DNA of 64,000 nucleotides from Solobacterium sp. (GTDB taxonomy: Bacteria; Bacillota_I; Bacilli_A; Erysipelotrichales; Erysipelotrichaceae): the NCBI GenBank assembly GCA_017404505.1, contig JAFRCE010000026.1:1-64000 (forward strand), in the 5' to 3' direction. Of this stretch, positions 1-8,062 are shown piece by piece (the stretch's first letter is position 1; each line of letters begins with the position of its first letter). The notes beneath the pieces are model-generated. The model worked only from the letters and a program-made list of their open reading frames with translations, did not search any database and was not told where the DNA came from. The position numbers were made by a program, and so were the translations under genes.

Positions 1-330
1 GGCATCCTCGTTCAGGAAAGATAGATCTTTGGCATTTCCCTCAAATACGCTCACTTTACTGTTGCCGGCAAACAAAGACTTCATTTCTTCAACATAGCGA
101 GGGGTGAGTTCTACTGCATCCACAAGGTAGCCTTCATCAGCTAGTGCTTTCGCGTAAGTTCCACCGCCCGCTCCGATATCAGCAATTTTAGCGTTTGGAC
201 GAAGGAATTTGTGCAAGTAGTGCATGGTTACGATAAACTCGGTTTCGTTTGCCTTTGTATAGGTCAGACGATTCTTCTCGGGGAAACCGGTATATTGTTC
301 GATTACTTTTTTCTCTTGCTCATGCGACAT
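1..330 (-). CDS. SAM-dependent methyltransferase, partial (C-terminus outside window)
   Basis: The first 110 residues of a class I methyltransferase are visible; the rest lies beyond the left edge. The start is the ATG at 330, reading MSHEQEKKVIEQY. Residues around 48-58 hold the glycine-rich SAM-binding motif I (ADIGAGGGTYA), followed by an acidic residue at the end of the next strand (DAVELTPRYV), as in small-molecule or ubiquinone-type methyltransferases. The substrate cannot be told from this fragment. It lies downstream of the small gene at 386-577 on the same strand and may share its transcript. Confidence 0.8.
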   Translation of the reverse strand, partial: MSHEQEKKVIEQYTGFPEKNRLTYTKANETEFIVTMHYLHKFLRPNAKIADIGAGGGTYAKALADEGYLVDAVELTPRYVEEMKSLFAGNSKVSVFEGNAKDLSFLNEDA

Positions 331-385
331 AATCTCTTTCCTTCCTGATAAATCCAGATTTCGCGATATCCCGACAAACTCCGAT

Positions 386-577
386 TTATCTCTTTGTCAC
401 TACAGCTTCTTCCTTGGTAGGGAAAAGCCTGGATTCTCTTACTTTTGTACCACCGCCATTTTCAAAGCGGATCGTATAAAAACCTCCGGCATACTTGATG
501 ACAGTAGCTTCTTTTACCAGATGCAATGCAGATCCGGATAAGAATACTTTCTGTCCCGGTTTGTATTTACCATCCAT
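386..577 (-). CDS. Small basic hypothetical protein, 63 aa
   Basis: A 63-residue protein with no signal peptide or membrane segment. Its pattern (KPGQKVFL, a short loop, KEATVIKYAGGFYTIRFENGG) alternates hydrophobic and polar residues like a small beta-barrel of SH3 or KOW type, but I do not recognise a named family. A strong ribosome site (AAAGGAGGAG) sits just upstream of the ATG at 577. A TATAAT box lies at 611-616 on the minus strand. I infer a real, expressed gene of unknown role. Confidence 0.65.
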   Translation of the reverse strand: MDGKYKPGQKVFLSGSALHLVKEATVIKYAGGFYTIRFENGGGTKVRESRLFPTKEEAVVTKR

Positions 578-610
578 GAGAAGCTCCTCCTTTCCCGTAT
601 ACCCAAGATA

Positions 611-616
611 ATTATA
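611..616 (-). promoter_or_regulatory. -10 box for the 63-aa gene
   Basis: A perfect TATAAT on the minus strand, 34 bases before the ATG at 577. No convincing -35 hexamer was found at the usual distance. Confidence 0.5.
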
Positions 617-670
617 CAGCCCGGGGATTGTCTTAAGTACCCGTCAGATGGCTGTATGTAAGGTTTAGAA

Positions 671-691
671 AAGCTCCCTGGTCAGGAGCTT
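671..691 (-). terminator. Weak intrinsic terminator downstream of lysS
   Basis: A 7-bp perfect stem (AAGCTCC at 671-677, GGAGCTT at 685-691) with a 7-base loop, followed on the minus strand by a short T tract. It lies about 195 bases past the lysS stop. Confidence 0.5.
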
Positions 692-885
692 GTTCAGTAC
701 TTAATACATGAATAGTTTGTTACAAAAGTCTTCACCAGCAGTAACAAATCTTCATGCTGCGGGGGTAAGCTGGGGGTAAGCGGGGGTAAATTGACATTGT
801 AAATGTGCAAATTTACCGTACCAAATGCCTTCAAAACCCTTCAAAAGTGTACTTTTTCACTACTTTGCAAAGATTTTTGACCTGT
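692..885. repeat. Non-coding gap with tandem short repeats
   Basis: No gene is seen here. The gap holds three copies of GGGGGTAA (761-768, 772-779, 782-789) and a tandem pair of CCTTCAAAA (828-836, 838-846). It separates the lysS stop from the weak terminator. Nothing identifies it as an attachment site or insertion sequence. Confidence 0.5.
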
Positions 886-2577
886 TTACTCACCGCGCTG
901 TTTCATTGTCGGGAAGAGCAGGACGTCTCTGATGGATTCCTGTTCAAGGAACAGCATGCAGAGTCTGTCGATGCCGTAGCCAATACCGCCCGCCGGGGGC
1001 ATGCCGTATTCCAGCGCTTCGACAAAGTCCATATCGATGTCATTGGCCTCGTCATTGCCGAGGTCTTTTTCTTTCAGCTGTTCCTGGAAACGTTCCAGCT
1101 GATCGATCGGATTATTCAGCTCAGTATAGGCATTGGCGAATTCGTTGCCGCCGATGAACAGTTCAAAGCGGTCGACGAAACGCGGGTCTTCCGGATTCTT
1201 CTTGGTAAGCGGGGAGATCTCCAGCGGATGGCCATAGAGGAAAGTAGGCTGGATCAGTGTATCCTCGACATACTTTTCGAAGAACTTGTTGATGATGTGA
1301 CCGTACTGCTTTTCATGTTCTTCCAGTTCGATCTCATGTTCGGCAGCCAGTTTCAGACATTCGTCGAGATCGTTGATGGCCCGGAAGTCGATGCCGGTCT
1401 TTTCCTTGATCGCCTCGGTCATGCTGACACGTGCCCACGTGCCGTCAAGACTGATGTCATAGCCGTTGTAGTGATAATCCATCTTGCCGATGACTTCTCT
1501 GGCAATTGTCTTGTACATGTTTTCGGTCAGATCCATCATGCCTTCCAGATTGCTGAAGGCGAGATATGCTTCCATCAGAGTGAATTCCGGATTGTGGTTC
1601 GGGTCCATACCTTCGTTGCGGAAGACACGGCCTATTTCATATACCGCTTCCATGCCGCCGACAAGCAGTCTCTTTAACGGCAGTTCCAGGGCGATGCGCA
1701 GATACATGTCAAGGTCCTGGGTGTTGTGATGTGTCACGAACGGACGGGCGGATGCGCCGGTCAGAAGGGTGGAAAGAATCGGTGTTTCCACTTCCGTGAA
1801 TCCCTGGCCACTCATGAAATTGCGGATGCAGCTGATGATAGCAGGTCTCAGGAAAGCGACCCGGCGGGAATCCTCGTTCATGATCAGATCGACATATCTT
1901 CTTCTGTAACGTTCTTCCTTATCGGTAAGACCATGGAACTTCTCCGGCAGGGGACGCAGGGACTTGGTCAGGTGTGTGTATTCGTGGACTTCAACGGACA
2001 GTTCACCGGCCTGGGTCTTGATGACATAACCCTTGATACCGATGATGTCGCCGACGTCGCTCTGCTTGAAGAGCTCATAGACTTCTTCACCGACGACCTG
2101 TTTCTTGACGACGACCTGGATCTGTCCGTCCCGATCAAGCAGGTGCATAAAGCCGATCTTGCCCATGCGGCGCTTGGACATGATACGGCCGGCAATGGCA
2201 ACTTCCGCCTTGAGGGCTTCCAGTTCTTCCGCGCTCTTTTCCGCATAAGCGCTGCGGATATCGGAAGAGTGGGCTGTGCGGCTGTAAGCCTGGCCGAACG
2301 GATCGAGGCCTGCTTCCTGCAGGGCATTCATCTTCTGGCGGCGGGCCAGCTCCTGGTCGTTCAGTTTGTTTTTCTGCTGATCCTTCGCTTTCTTTTTCAG
2401 GTTTTCCCTGTTTTCCTCCGGCAGGTTTTCAGCAATCGTTTCGCCCAGTTTTTCGGCGTTGCTGCTGATCCGGTTCAGAAAGGCGTTCAGCTGTTCCAGA
2501 TCATCTTCCGACATGTTTTCTGTGATGAGGTCGGAATGTTTTTCTATCATTTCCTTCAGTTGATCAAAAGCACTCAT
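886..2577 (-). CDS. lysS: Lysyl-tRNA synthetase, class II
   Basis: Charges tRNA-Lys with lysine in the cytoplasm. The protein is 563 residues with the OB-fold anticodon domain in the first third and the class II catalytic core behind it. Motif 2 is seen in FRNEGMDPNHNPEFT and motif 3 in GIGYGIDRLCMLFLEQ near the C-terminus. There is an N-terminal extension of about 60 charged residues (coiled-coil-like) compared with the usual ~500 residues. I place the start at the ATG at 2577, which has AGGAGG six bases upstream. The frame stays open further upstream, but that stretch is the T-box leader and not protein. Expression is expected to follow lysine tRNA charging. Confidence 0.96.
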   Translation of the reverse strand: MSAFDQLKEMIEKHSDLITENMSEDDLEQLNAFLNRISSNAEKLGETIAENLPEENRENLKKKAKDQQKNKLNDQELARRQKMNALQEAGLDPFGQAYSRTAHSSDIRSAYAEKSAEELEALKAEVAIAGRIMSKRRMGKIGFMHLLDRDGQIQVVVKKQVVGEEVYELFKQSDVGDIIGIKGYVIKTQAGELSVEVHEYTHLTKSLRPLPEKFHGLTDKEERYRRRYVDLIMNEDSRRVAFLRPAIISCIRNFMSGQGFTEVETPILSTLLTGASARPFVTHHNTQDLDMYLRIALELPLKRLLVGGMEAVYEIGRVFRNEGMDPNHNPEFTLMEAYLAFSNLEGMMDLTENMYKTIAREVIGKMDYHYNGYDISLDGTWARVSMTEAIKEKTGIDFRAINDLDECLKLAAEHEIELEEHEKQYGHIINKFFEKYVEDTLIQPTFLYGHPLEISPLTKKNPEDPRFVDRFELFIGGNEFANAYTELNNPIDQLERFQEQLKEKDLGNDEANDIDMDFVEALEYGMPPAGGIGYGIDRLCMLFLEQESIRDVLLFPTMKQRGE

Positions 2578-2583
2578 TTTCAT

Positions 2584-2801
2584 CCTCCTAAATATATAAA
2601 AGCTCTCCTCCATAGGGACGAGAGCTTGTTCGTGGTACCACCCTAATTCACAGTAAGAATACTGCCTCATTTACACCGTTAACGCCGGTTCTGCGGCTTC
2701 GTTCGGGAGTCCTTGTCAAAACACGTTCCTTCCGCCTCATTCCCACCGTCAGAAGCTCTCTTCGGGATACCCCGTGTTTTCATTCTCCGTCTTTACTCAG
2801 C
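2584..2801 (-). promoter_or_regulatory. T-box leader of lysS
   Basis: The leader carries the T-box core GGTGGTACCACG (about 2631-2642), which pairs with the tRNA acceptor end, just before the terminator helix. Upstream are features of Stem I (AGAGAG and GGTGGGAA elements). Placement before lysS implies a lysine specifier; a candidate AAG lies in GACAAGGAC near 2710, but I could not fold the RNA to prove it. Confidence 0.9.
2600..2627 (-). terminator. T-box regulated terminator helix
   Basis: AGCTCTC pairs with GAGAGCT across an 11-13 base loop, followed by TTTTATATATTT on the minus strand. It overlaps the 3' side of the T-box antiterminator, so the two folds exclude each other. Confidence 0.85.
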
Positions 2802-2807
2802 GGGTAT

Positions 2808-2835
2808 ATTTTAACATGTAAAACCGGCTTTGCAA
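2808..2835 (-). promoter_or_regulatory. lysS promoter
   Basis: On the minus strand, TTGCAA (2830-2835) and TAAAAT (2808-2813) are separated by 16 bases, just upstream of the T-box leader. Confidence 0.6.
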
Positions 2836-2857
2836 TGCTTCTTTCCGGTCCACAACA

Positions 2858-2890
2858 GAAAAAAAGCCATGCCGTCGTCACGGCATGGCT
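2858..2890 (-). terminator. Terminator of the uracil permease gene
   Basis: A perfect 10-bp stem (AGCCATGCCG 2865-2874, CGGCATGGCT 2881-2890) with a 6-base loop and a seven-T tract on the minus strand. Confidence 0.9.
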
Positions 2891-2902
2891 TCAGAGTACG
2901 GA

Positions 2903-4273
2903 TCAGTTGTCGAAATCGTGACGTTCCGGCAGCTTGTTCGGATCGTTCTTGAGCAGGTTGTTGACAAGAATGCCGAGCAGCAGGGCACATGCGATCGATG
3001 TGATCGTGATCTTTCCGAATGTGAGGGAGAGACCGCCGATACCGGAGATCAGGATCGTGGATACGACATACAGGTTCTTGTTGACATCCAGGTCGACACG
3101 CTGAATCATCTTCAGACCGGATACGGCGATGAAGCCGTACAGAGCCATACATACGCCGCCCATGACACAGGACGGAATGGAAGAGATGAAAGCGATGAAC
3201 GGACTCAGGAAGGAGATGATGATGCACTCAATGGCAGCGGTGATAATGGTTGCCACGGAAGCGTTCTTGGTAATGGCCACACAGGCAACGGATTCACCGT
3301 ATGTCGTGTTCGGGCAGCCGCCGAAGAACGCGCCGACAGCAGAACCGATACCGTCACCGAGCAGTGTCTTGTCAAGACCCGGATCCTGCAGCAGATCGGA
3401 CTGGATGATCGTGGAAATGTTCTTATGGTCGGCAATATGTTCGGCAAAGACGACCAGAGCGACCGGGATGTATGCGACAGCCACGCTGCCGATGTATGAG
3501 AAATCGATATCCGAGAAGCCCTTCAGAGCTGTCAGGAAGGTGAAGTCCGGAACGGCGAAGAATGTCTTCAAAGAAACACCGTTTGCGAACAGATCGGTAA
3601 TGGAAGAATAATTGACGATCTGCATGGCTGTGTTGCCGGTAGCGTTGCCGATCACGGTCAGGATGCTGGCGGCGACATAGCCGGCCAGGATACCGATAAT
3701 GAACGGAATCAGTTTGACATTTCTTTTGCCGTAAGTGCTTGCCAGCATCGTCGTGACAAGCGCGATCAGTCCGCAGAGGACTGCCCACTGGGTAGCTTCA
3801 CCGGTGACGCTGCTGGTCTGCAGATCACTGACAGCGTTGCCAGCCAGTGAAAGACCGATAATGGCAACTGTCGGACCGATAACGACCGGCGGCATCAGTT
3901 TGTTGACCCAGCTGACACCGACTGACTCGATGATCAGTGAGAAGAATACATAGACGAGACCGGCAAAAGCAGCACCGACGATCAGACCGGCATATCCGGC
4001 TGAAAGGGTTGCAGCGCCGGCAAATGCGGCTGACATTGAACCAATAAACGCAAAAGAAGAGCCAAGGAAAACAGGGCTCTTGCGCTGGGTGAAGAAAACA
4101 TAGATCAGTGTGCCGACACCGGCTCCGAAAAGAGCCGCTGCTGTACTCATGCCATTGCCGATAATCATCGGTACGGCAATCGTTGCGGCCATAATGGCAA
4201 GAACCTGCTGGAATGCGAATACGACCAGCTGACTGAAATCAGGTCTGTCTGAAACGTTGTAAATCAGCTTCAT
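2903..4273 (-). CDS. uraA: Uracil permease, NCS2 family
   Basis: A 456-residue integral membrane transporter expected to take up uracil with protons. It resembles UraA over its length: the LGSSFAFIGS segment near residue 70, an AEH triplet in the middle of the protein, and a CPNTTYGES motif whose glutamate lies in the substrate site of the family. About 14 hydrophobic helices are present. The ATG at 4273 is preceded by a GGGGG-type ribosome site. Xanthine or another base is possible, but the TTYGE motif favours uracil. It is monocistronic, with its own promoter and terminator, and no pyrimidine genes are adjacent. Confidence 0.9.
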   Translation of the reverse strand: MKLIYNVSDRPDFSQLVVFAFQQVLAIMAATIAVPMIIGNGMSTAAALFGAGVGTLIYVFFTQRKSPVFLGSSFAFIGSMSAAFAGAATLSAGYAGLIVGAAFAGLVYVFFSLIIESVGVSWVNKLMPPVVIGPTVAIIGLSLAGNAVSDLQTSSVTGEATQWAVLCGLIALVTTMLASTYGKRNVKLIPFIIGILAGYVAASILTVIGNATGNTAMQIVNYSSITDLFANGVSLKTFFAVPDFTFLTALKGFSDIDFSYIGSVAVAYIPVALVVFAEHIADHKNISTIIQSDLLQDPGLDKTLLGDGIGSAVGAFFGGCPNTTYGESVACVAITKNASVATIITAAIECIIISFLSPFIAFISSIPSCVMGGVCMALYGFIAVSGLKMIQRVDLDVNKNLYVVSTILISGIGGLSLTFGKITITSIACALLLGILVNNLLKNDPNKLPERHDFDN

Positions 4274-4297
4274 AGAAAAACCCCCTTATTGTGCAAA

Positions 4298-4326
4298 ATC
4301 ATATATTTTGAGATACGGATTGTCCA
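4298..4326 (-). promoter_or_regulatory. Promoter of the uracil permease
   Basis: On the minus strand, TGGACA (4321-4326) and TATGAT (4298-4303) are spaced by exactly 17 bases, giving a short leader before the ATG at 4273. Confidence 0.7.
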
Positions 4327-4348
4327 GCGTTTTTTCTGTAAATCAGAA

Positions 4349-4362
4349 TGAAAGCGTTTACG
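4349..4362. promoter_or_regulatory. cre-like CcpA site
   Basis: TGAAAGCGTTTACG matches the catabolite-responsive element consensus TGWAARCGYTWNCW at all but the last position. It lies between the divergent uracil permease and lipoprotein genes, just upstream of the permease -35 box. Confidence 0.6.
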
Positions 4363-4449
4363 GAAATGTTAATTCATAATCAATCGTTGAAAACTGCACA
4401 GATTTTCGGAACATGATATGATAATGATTGTTTCAAGGAGAAAAAGAAT

Positions 4450-5130
4450 ATGAAAAACAGAAGATTTCTGACATCTGTTCTGGCTGCTGTCCTGCTGCTG
4501 GCCGGCTGCGGCTCCAAAACAGATACGACGGATACACAGCCGGCTGACAAGCCGGAAGACAAGGAACAGGAAACCGCCGCGCCGGATCTTGGCCCGCTGT
4601 TTGAAAGAGGAACCGTTGAGGGACAGTCGTATGTCAATTCCTTCTTCGGTATTAAAGCTGATTTCGGCAATGAATGGGTGCTCGCCAGCGAAGATGAGAT
4701 CGCCACGATGACAGCTCAGACAAGCGAGACGATTAACAACGAAACAGCGAAAAAGCAGATCGAGGAAGGGGATGCCGTCATGGATTTCTATGCCCAGAAT
4801 CCACGCGGTGCCCAGACACTGAATATTTATATGGAAGATCTCGGCCTGGCCAATGCCACGGCTGACATGATCATCACCGGTACGATGAACGCGGTGAAGA
4901 AAGAACTGGAGTCACAGAGTTTTGAAGACGTGACGGTTGAAAAGGGCACGACGACATTCCTTGGCGAAGAGGTTCCCTGCATCAATATTTTCGGCCGCTA
5001 CACCGGACTGGATTTCTATGAAAAACAGGTCTTCCTGATCAAAGGACGCAACGCGGCAAGCATTACCGCAGCCAGTTTCCACGAAGACCACAATGACGAG
5101 ATCCTGAGCCTTCTTCAGAAAACGGAATAG
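4450..5130 (+). CDS. Putative lipoprotein, 226 aa
   Basis: The N-terminus is a lipoprotein signal: basic MKNRR, a hydrophobic core, then the lipobox LLAGC with the lipidated cysteine at residue 20. A Pro/Asp/Glu-rich linker follows (about 25-50), then a globular domain of about 170 residues with no membrane segment. The middle part (FFGIKADFGNEWVLASEDE) looks like a beta-sheet domain of unknown function seen in Gram-positive surface proteins. It should be anchored on the outer face of the membrane. A clear AAGGAGA ribosome site precedes the ATG. It is followed by a terminator, so it stands alone. Confidence 0.75.
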   Translation: MKNRRFLTSVLAAVLLLAGCGSKTDTTDTQPADKPEDKEQETAAPDLGPLFERGTVEGQSYVNSFFGIKADFGNEWVLASEDEIATMTAQTSETINNETAKKQIEEGDAVMDFYAQNPRGAQTLNIYMEDLGLANATADMIITGTMNAVKKELESQSFEDVTVEKGTTTFLGEEVPCINIFGRYTGLDFYEKQVFLIKGRNAASITAASFHEDHNDEILSLLQKTE

Positions 5131-5143
5131 AATCAGAAATGAA

Positions 5144-5178
5144 AACAGTCTGTATCACATGGATCAGACTGTTTTTTT
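5144..5178. terminator. Bidirectional terminator
   Basis: AACAGTCTG (5144-5152) pairs with CAGACTGTT (5165-5173) and is followed by eight T on the plus strand. A-rich bases on the other side let it also serve the PBP operon on the minus strand. Confidence 0.9.
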
Positions 5179-6578
5179 TATGCGTAGATCGTGTTCAGAT
5201 AATCGACCAGCAGCTGAGCGACCCCATACAGGACGCTGCTGTCATCCGCGTTGTTCATACTGATACAGAAAGACGCGTCCTCAGTAAAACCGACCAGATA
5301 GGTGTGGATCCGGCCGTCAGCGCATTCCGCCGTGCCGGTCTTGGCACAGACATAGCCGTATGTTGCTTCGTCGAGACCATATCCTTCTGCTGTGGAGTGC
5401 ATGATGGCTTTCAGCTTTTCATCCACCGAATCGGTGATACAGTTATTCAGCTTATGACGGATATGTGTATACAGCGGCAGTTTGTCGAGCCGGATGGATT
5501 CGACGATATACGGCTGCATCATTTCGCCGCGGTTGGCGATCGCCTGGGCGATCAGTGCCAGATGCAGCGGCGTGATTTCCGTATTGCCCTGGCCGAAGGC
5601 AGCCTGTGCCAGATAAGCGGGGGAACCGTCCCCGTAACTGAACTGGGAATGGATGGGGCCGAGGAACGGAATATCGATGTCCTGACCGACCAGGAAATTC
5701 TCAGCCATGTTATGCAGGGCTGTCTGGCCGATCTTGATGCCGAGGTTGGCGAAGTAGCAATTGACGGAACTGTTCATCGCCGTTTCCAGATCGAGGTCGC
5801 CGTAACTGTAGTAGCCGTAATTGGTGATCGTGAAATCGTCGCCTTCCGGTGTATAGGACCCGTCGTCGTAGTAGTAGAAGAAGTCTTCACCCAGTCCTTC
5901 TTCCTCGGCTTTCTGCAGAGCCGCGGCGGCGGTGACGATCTTGAAGGTACTGCCCGGCGGATCGTTTTCAAACGTGCCGCGGCGGAACTGGGAATCGGGG
6001 ACGTCACTGTAGAGCAGAGTGCTGACGTCATTGACGTCGTAATCGATCGTGCTCTGGGAAGCCAGACACAGGATCGCGCCGCTCTTATTGTCGATGACCG
6101 TGACGCTGCCTTCCTGACCGGCCAGCAGGCTTTCCCATGCGTAGTTCTGCAGGCTGCTGTCGATGGTCAGACGGGTCGTCGCGCCGCGGTTGTTCTTGTC
6201 GAGCATGAATGTCGTATAGGGACTGGTATTGCCGCGGATACCGAAGCGGTTCTCGCCGTCGGCACTGACCGAATAATAACCGAGCAGCCAGGCGAAACTG
6301 TAATTCTCCGGATAGTCGGCGGATATGCCGATGCCCGGTTCGCCGCCGCCCATGATCAGGCTGCCGCCGCGGTCGAGAATATCTCCTTCAATGGCGTATG
6401 GCTCAATCGTTTCATAGGTGATGGCATTCCTGGTCGCCGCCGCGTCCGGTTTCAGATACGGCCCCACCAGATACTTGCCGCCCAGGAAGAACACGAACAG
6501 CAGAGAGACGATCACACCGGCGATCTCGGTCATGCGGATACGTGTGGCCGAAACGCTTCTCTTCGGTTTCTCACTCAT
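5178..6578 (-). CDS. Penicillin-binding protein, FtsI/PbpA-type transpeptidase
   Basis: A membrane-anchored D,D-transpeptidase that cross-links peptidoglycan. The 466-residue product has one N-terminal transmembrane helix (about 18-40), a short linker domain, and a transpeptidase domain with all three active-site motifs: STFK with catalytic Ser210, SVN at 271-273, and KTG at 413-415. It lacks the long pedestal of typical class B PBPs and resembles the short PbpA type. The start is set at ATG 6578 with a GGAGG site; the upstream in-frame extension overlaps the SEDS gene. It overlaps the end of the SEDS gene by 8 bases, so the two form one operon and probably one glycosyltransferase-transpeptidase complex. 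Confidence 0.9.
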   Translation of the reverse strand: MSEKPKRSVSATRIRMTEIAGVIVSLLFVFFLGGKYLVGPYLKPDAAATRNAITYETIEPYAIEGDILDRGGSLIMGGGEPGIGISADYPENYSFAWLLGYYSVSADGENRFGIRGNTSPYTTFMLDKNNRGATTRLTIDSSLQNYAWESLLAGQEGSVTVIDNKSGAILCLASQSTIDYDVNDVSTLLYSDVPDSQFRRGTFENDPPGSTFKIVTAAAALQKAEEEGLGEDFFYYYDDGSYTPEGDDFTITNYGYYSYGDLDLETAMNSSVNCYFANLGIKIGQTALHNMAENFLVGQDIDIPFLGPIHSQFSYGDGSPAYLAQAAFGQGNTEITPLHLALIAQAIANRGEMMQPYIVESIRLDKLPLYTHIRHKLNNCITDSVDEKLKAIMHSTAEGYGLDEATYGYVCAKTGTAECADGRIHTYLVGFTEDASFCISMNNADDSSVLYGVAQLLVDYLNTIYA

Positions 6579-7959
6579 AGAGCGTGCCTCCTTCCTCTTC
6601 GTCAGGATCCTTTTCGGAAAGGTGCAGAAGCAGACCGCTGAAGCAGAAGACAATGGTCTGATAGGTAAAGCCGCGGGACAGGAACGGTATCGGCAGACCA
6701 GCCAGAGGAATCACGTTGCAGGATCCCAGGATGACAAACATCGCCTGAGCAAACAGCATGACGGTGACACCGTATACAACGACCGCGTCCTGGCGGCTTT
6801 TCGGCAGCAGGGAGATGCTCAGCTCACCGCCGGAAAGCAGGATGCGCAGAAACAGGAATACGGTCAGGAAGCCGGCCGGCAGACCGAACGAATTGACCAG
6901 TGAAATAAAAGCCATGTCGGAATCCGGCACCGGGATCTGATTGAAATTGACCGTATTGCCGAACAGACCCGACATCCACAGCGCCCGCTTGCCCTGCAGA
7001 AGCTGATAGCCGGCTCCAAAGGGATCATTGACCAGATTGGCCGTGATGGAAAAACGCAGATATACTTTTTTGACGATCGGCCAGATCAGCGCTGTAAAGG
7101 AATTCAGCGTACCCGCTTCCGCGTAGGGCAGCAGGATCTTATACAGGGCATAGGCACCGGCCAGCAGCAGGATGGTCGTGATGAACACGGTCAGCAGATA
7201 GGTCCGCTTCAGGCTGCTGTGCGGCATGAAGATAAACAGCACGGACAGATGCAGTCCATATAATATAAAGAACGATCCCAGTTCGTGGATCAGCACCGAA
7301 CCGATCAGATTCAGGAAGAAGAAACCGGTCGAGATCAGCAGGACGGTTTTGTCATTGTGACGGGACTGGGAAGAAAATAGAGCACTGTAAAACATGACGG
7401 CCGCGACTTTGACGAAATCAGTCAGCTGGAGGGTCAGCGGGCCGATACTGAACCAGGCGGTCGTGCCGTTGCCGTTGGCGTCGATGCCGTTCACCAGCAG
7501 CAGTATATATACCGCGGCGGTAACCAGAAACATCAGCCAGATCGTGAATGATTTGTTCAGAATGATCCGGAACAGCTCATAAAAAGCCACGAACGCGACG
7601 GCCACAGACAGCGAAATCGCATATTTCAAAGCACTGTAGGGAGCCCCGACCGGCACGTAGACGTGCTCGATGGTGATCTGCAGGGCGACGCCGATCGAAG
7701 CCAGGCATGTCAGGGCCGCGAACAGTTTCATGTCACTGCTGCGGTTGTAGGCGTACGTGCCGAGAGCGGCGGTCAGAAACAGCATCGGCACCATGGCGTA
7801 AAGATAGGTCATGGCGGCACTGCGGGAATGCACAAAAACCAGTGCTCCCAGAACAAACTGCAGGATCACCGGCAGGACAATATAACGGGCACCGGAATCC
7901 GCAGACGCTTCTTCCGTTTCGACTTCCATATCAGGCACTTCTTTTTTTTGAAACAACAT
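6571..7959 (-). CDS. SEDS-family glycosyltransferase (FtsW/RodA/SpoVE-like)
   Basis: A 462-residue polytopic protein with about ten to twelve membrane helices. SEDS proteins polymerise lipid II into glycan strands. The family regions are visible in the second half, including GAGYQLLQGKRALWMSGLFG, which matches the conserved loop after the long extracellular segment, and the C-terminal GLPIPFLSRG motif. The ATG at 7959 is chosen because AGGAGA lies at the right distance; the longer frame has no ribosome site. It is translationally coupled to the PBP. No mre or fts genes are near, so this looks like an accessory SEDS-PBP pair; the exact role (elongation or division) is open. Confidence 0.88.
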   Translation of the reverse strand: MLFQKKEVPDMEVETEEASADSGARYIVLPVILQFVLGALVFVHSRSAAMTYLYAMVPMLFLTAALGTYAYNRSSDMKLFAALTCLASIGVALQITIEHVYVPVGAPYSALKYAISLSVAVAFVAFYELFRIILNKSFTIWLMFLVTAAVYILLLVNGIDANGNGTTAWFSIGPLTLQLTDFVKVAAVMFYSALFSSQSRHNDKTVLLISTGFFFLNLIGSVLIHELGSFFILYGLHLSVLFIFMPHSSLKRTYLLTVFITTILLLAGAYALYKILLPYAEAGTLNSFTALIWPIVKKVYLRFSITANLVNDPFGAGYQLLQGKRALWMSGLFGNTVNFNQIPVPDSDMAFISLVNSFGLPAGFLTVFLFLRILLSGGELSISLLPKSRQDAVVVYGVTVMLFAQAMFVILGSCNVIPLAGLPIPFLSRGFTYQTIVFCFSGLLLHLSEKDPDEEEGGTLYE

Positions 7960-7980
7960 ACATTCTCCTGATAATTTATT

Positions 7981-8008
7981 AGGATAGCATTTTCTGTTTG
8001 AATCGCAA
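7981..8008 (-). promoter_or_regulatory. Promoter of the SEDS-PBP operon
   Basis: On the minus strand TTGCGA (8003-8008) and TATCCT (7981-7986) are 16 bases apart, with an extended -10 TG two bases upstream. Confidence 0.6.
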
Positions 8009-8012
8009 CATT

Positions 8013-8026
8013 TGTAAACGTTTTCG
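8013..8026. promoter_or_regulatory. cre-like CcpA site in divergent promoter region
   Basis: TGTAAACGTTTTCG fits the cre consensus at all but the last base. It lies between the SEDS-PBP operon and the HAD-galM-GH32 sugar operon; the sugar operon is the more likely target. Confidence 0.55.
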
Positions 8027-8062
8027 TTCACAAATCACATAATATGGGAGAAAATATGAATA

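Noticed and set aside
761..789. CRISPR-like or iteron array from the GGGGGTAA repeats
   Set aside because: Units are 8 bases with 2-3 base gaps, far too short for CRISPR, and there is no replication gene nearby.
805..2646. Two long plus-strand open frames opposite lysS
   Set aside because: They are antisense to a full-length, motif-complete lysS, start without ribosome sites, and encode no recognisable domain.
2578..2670. Longer lysS start at 2670
   Set aside because: The extra codons run through the T-box core and terminator; AGGAGG fits ATG 2577.
5139..6641. 500-codon plus-strand frame opposite the PBP gene
   Set aside because: The minus strand carries a transpeptidase with all three active-site motifs; the plus frame has no family features.
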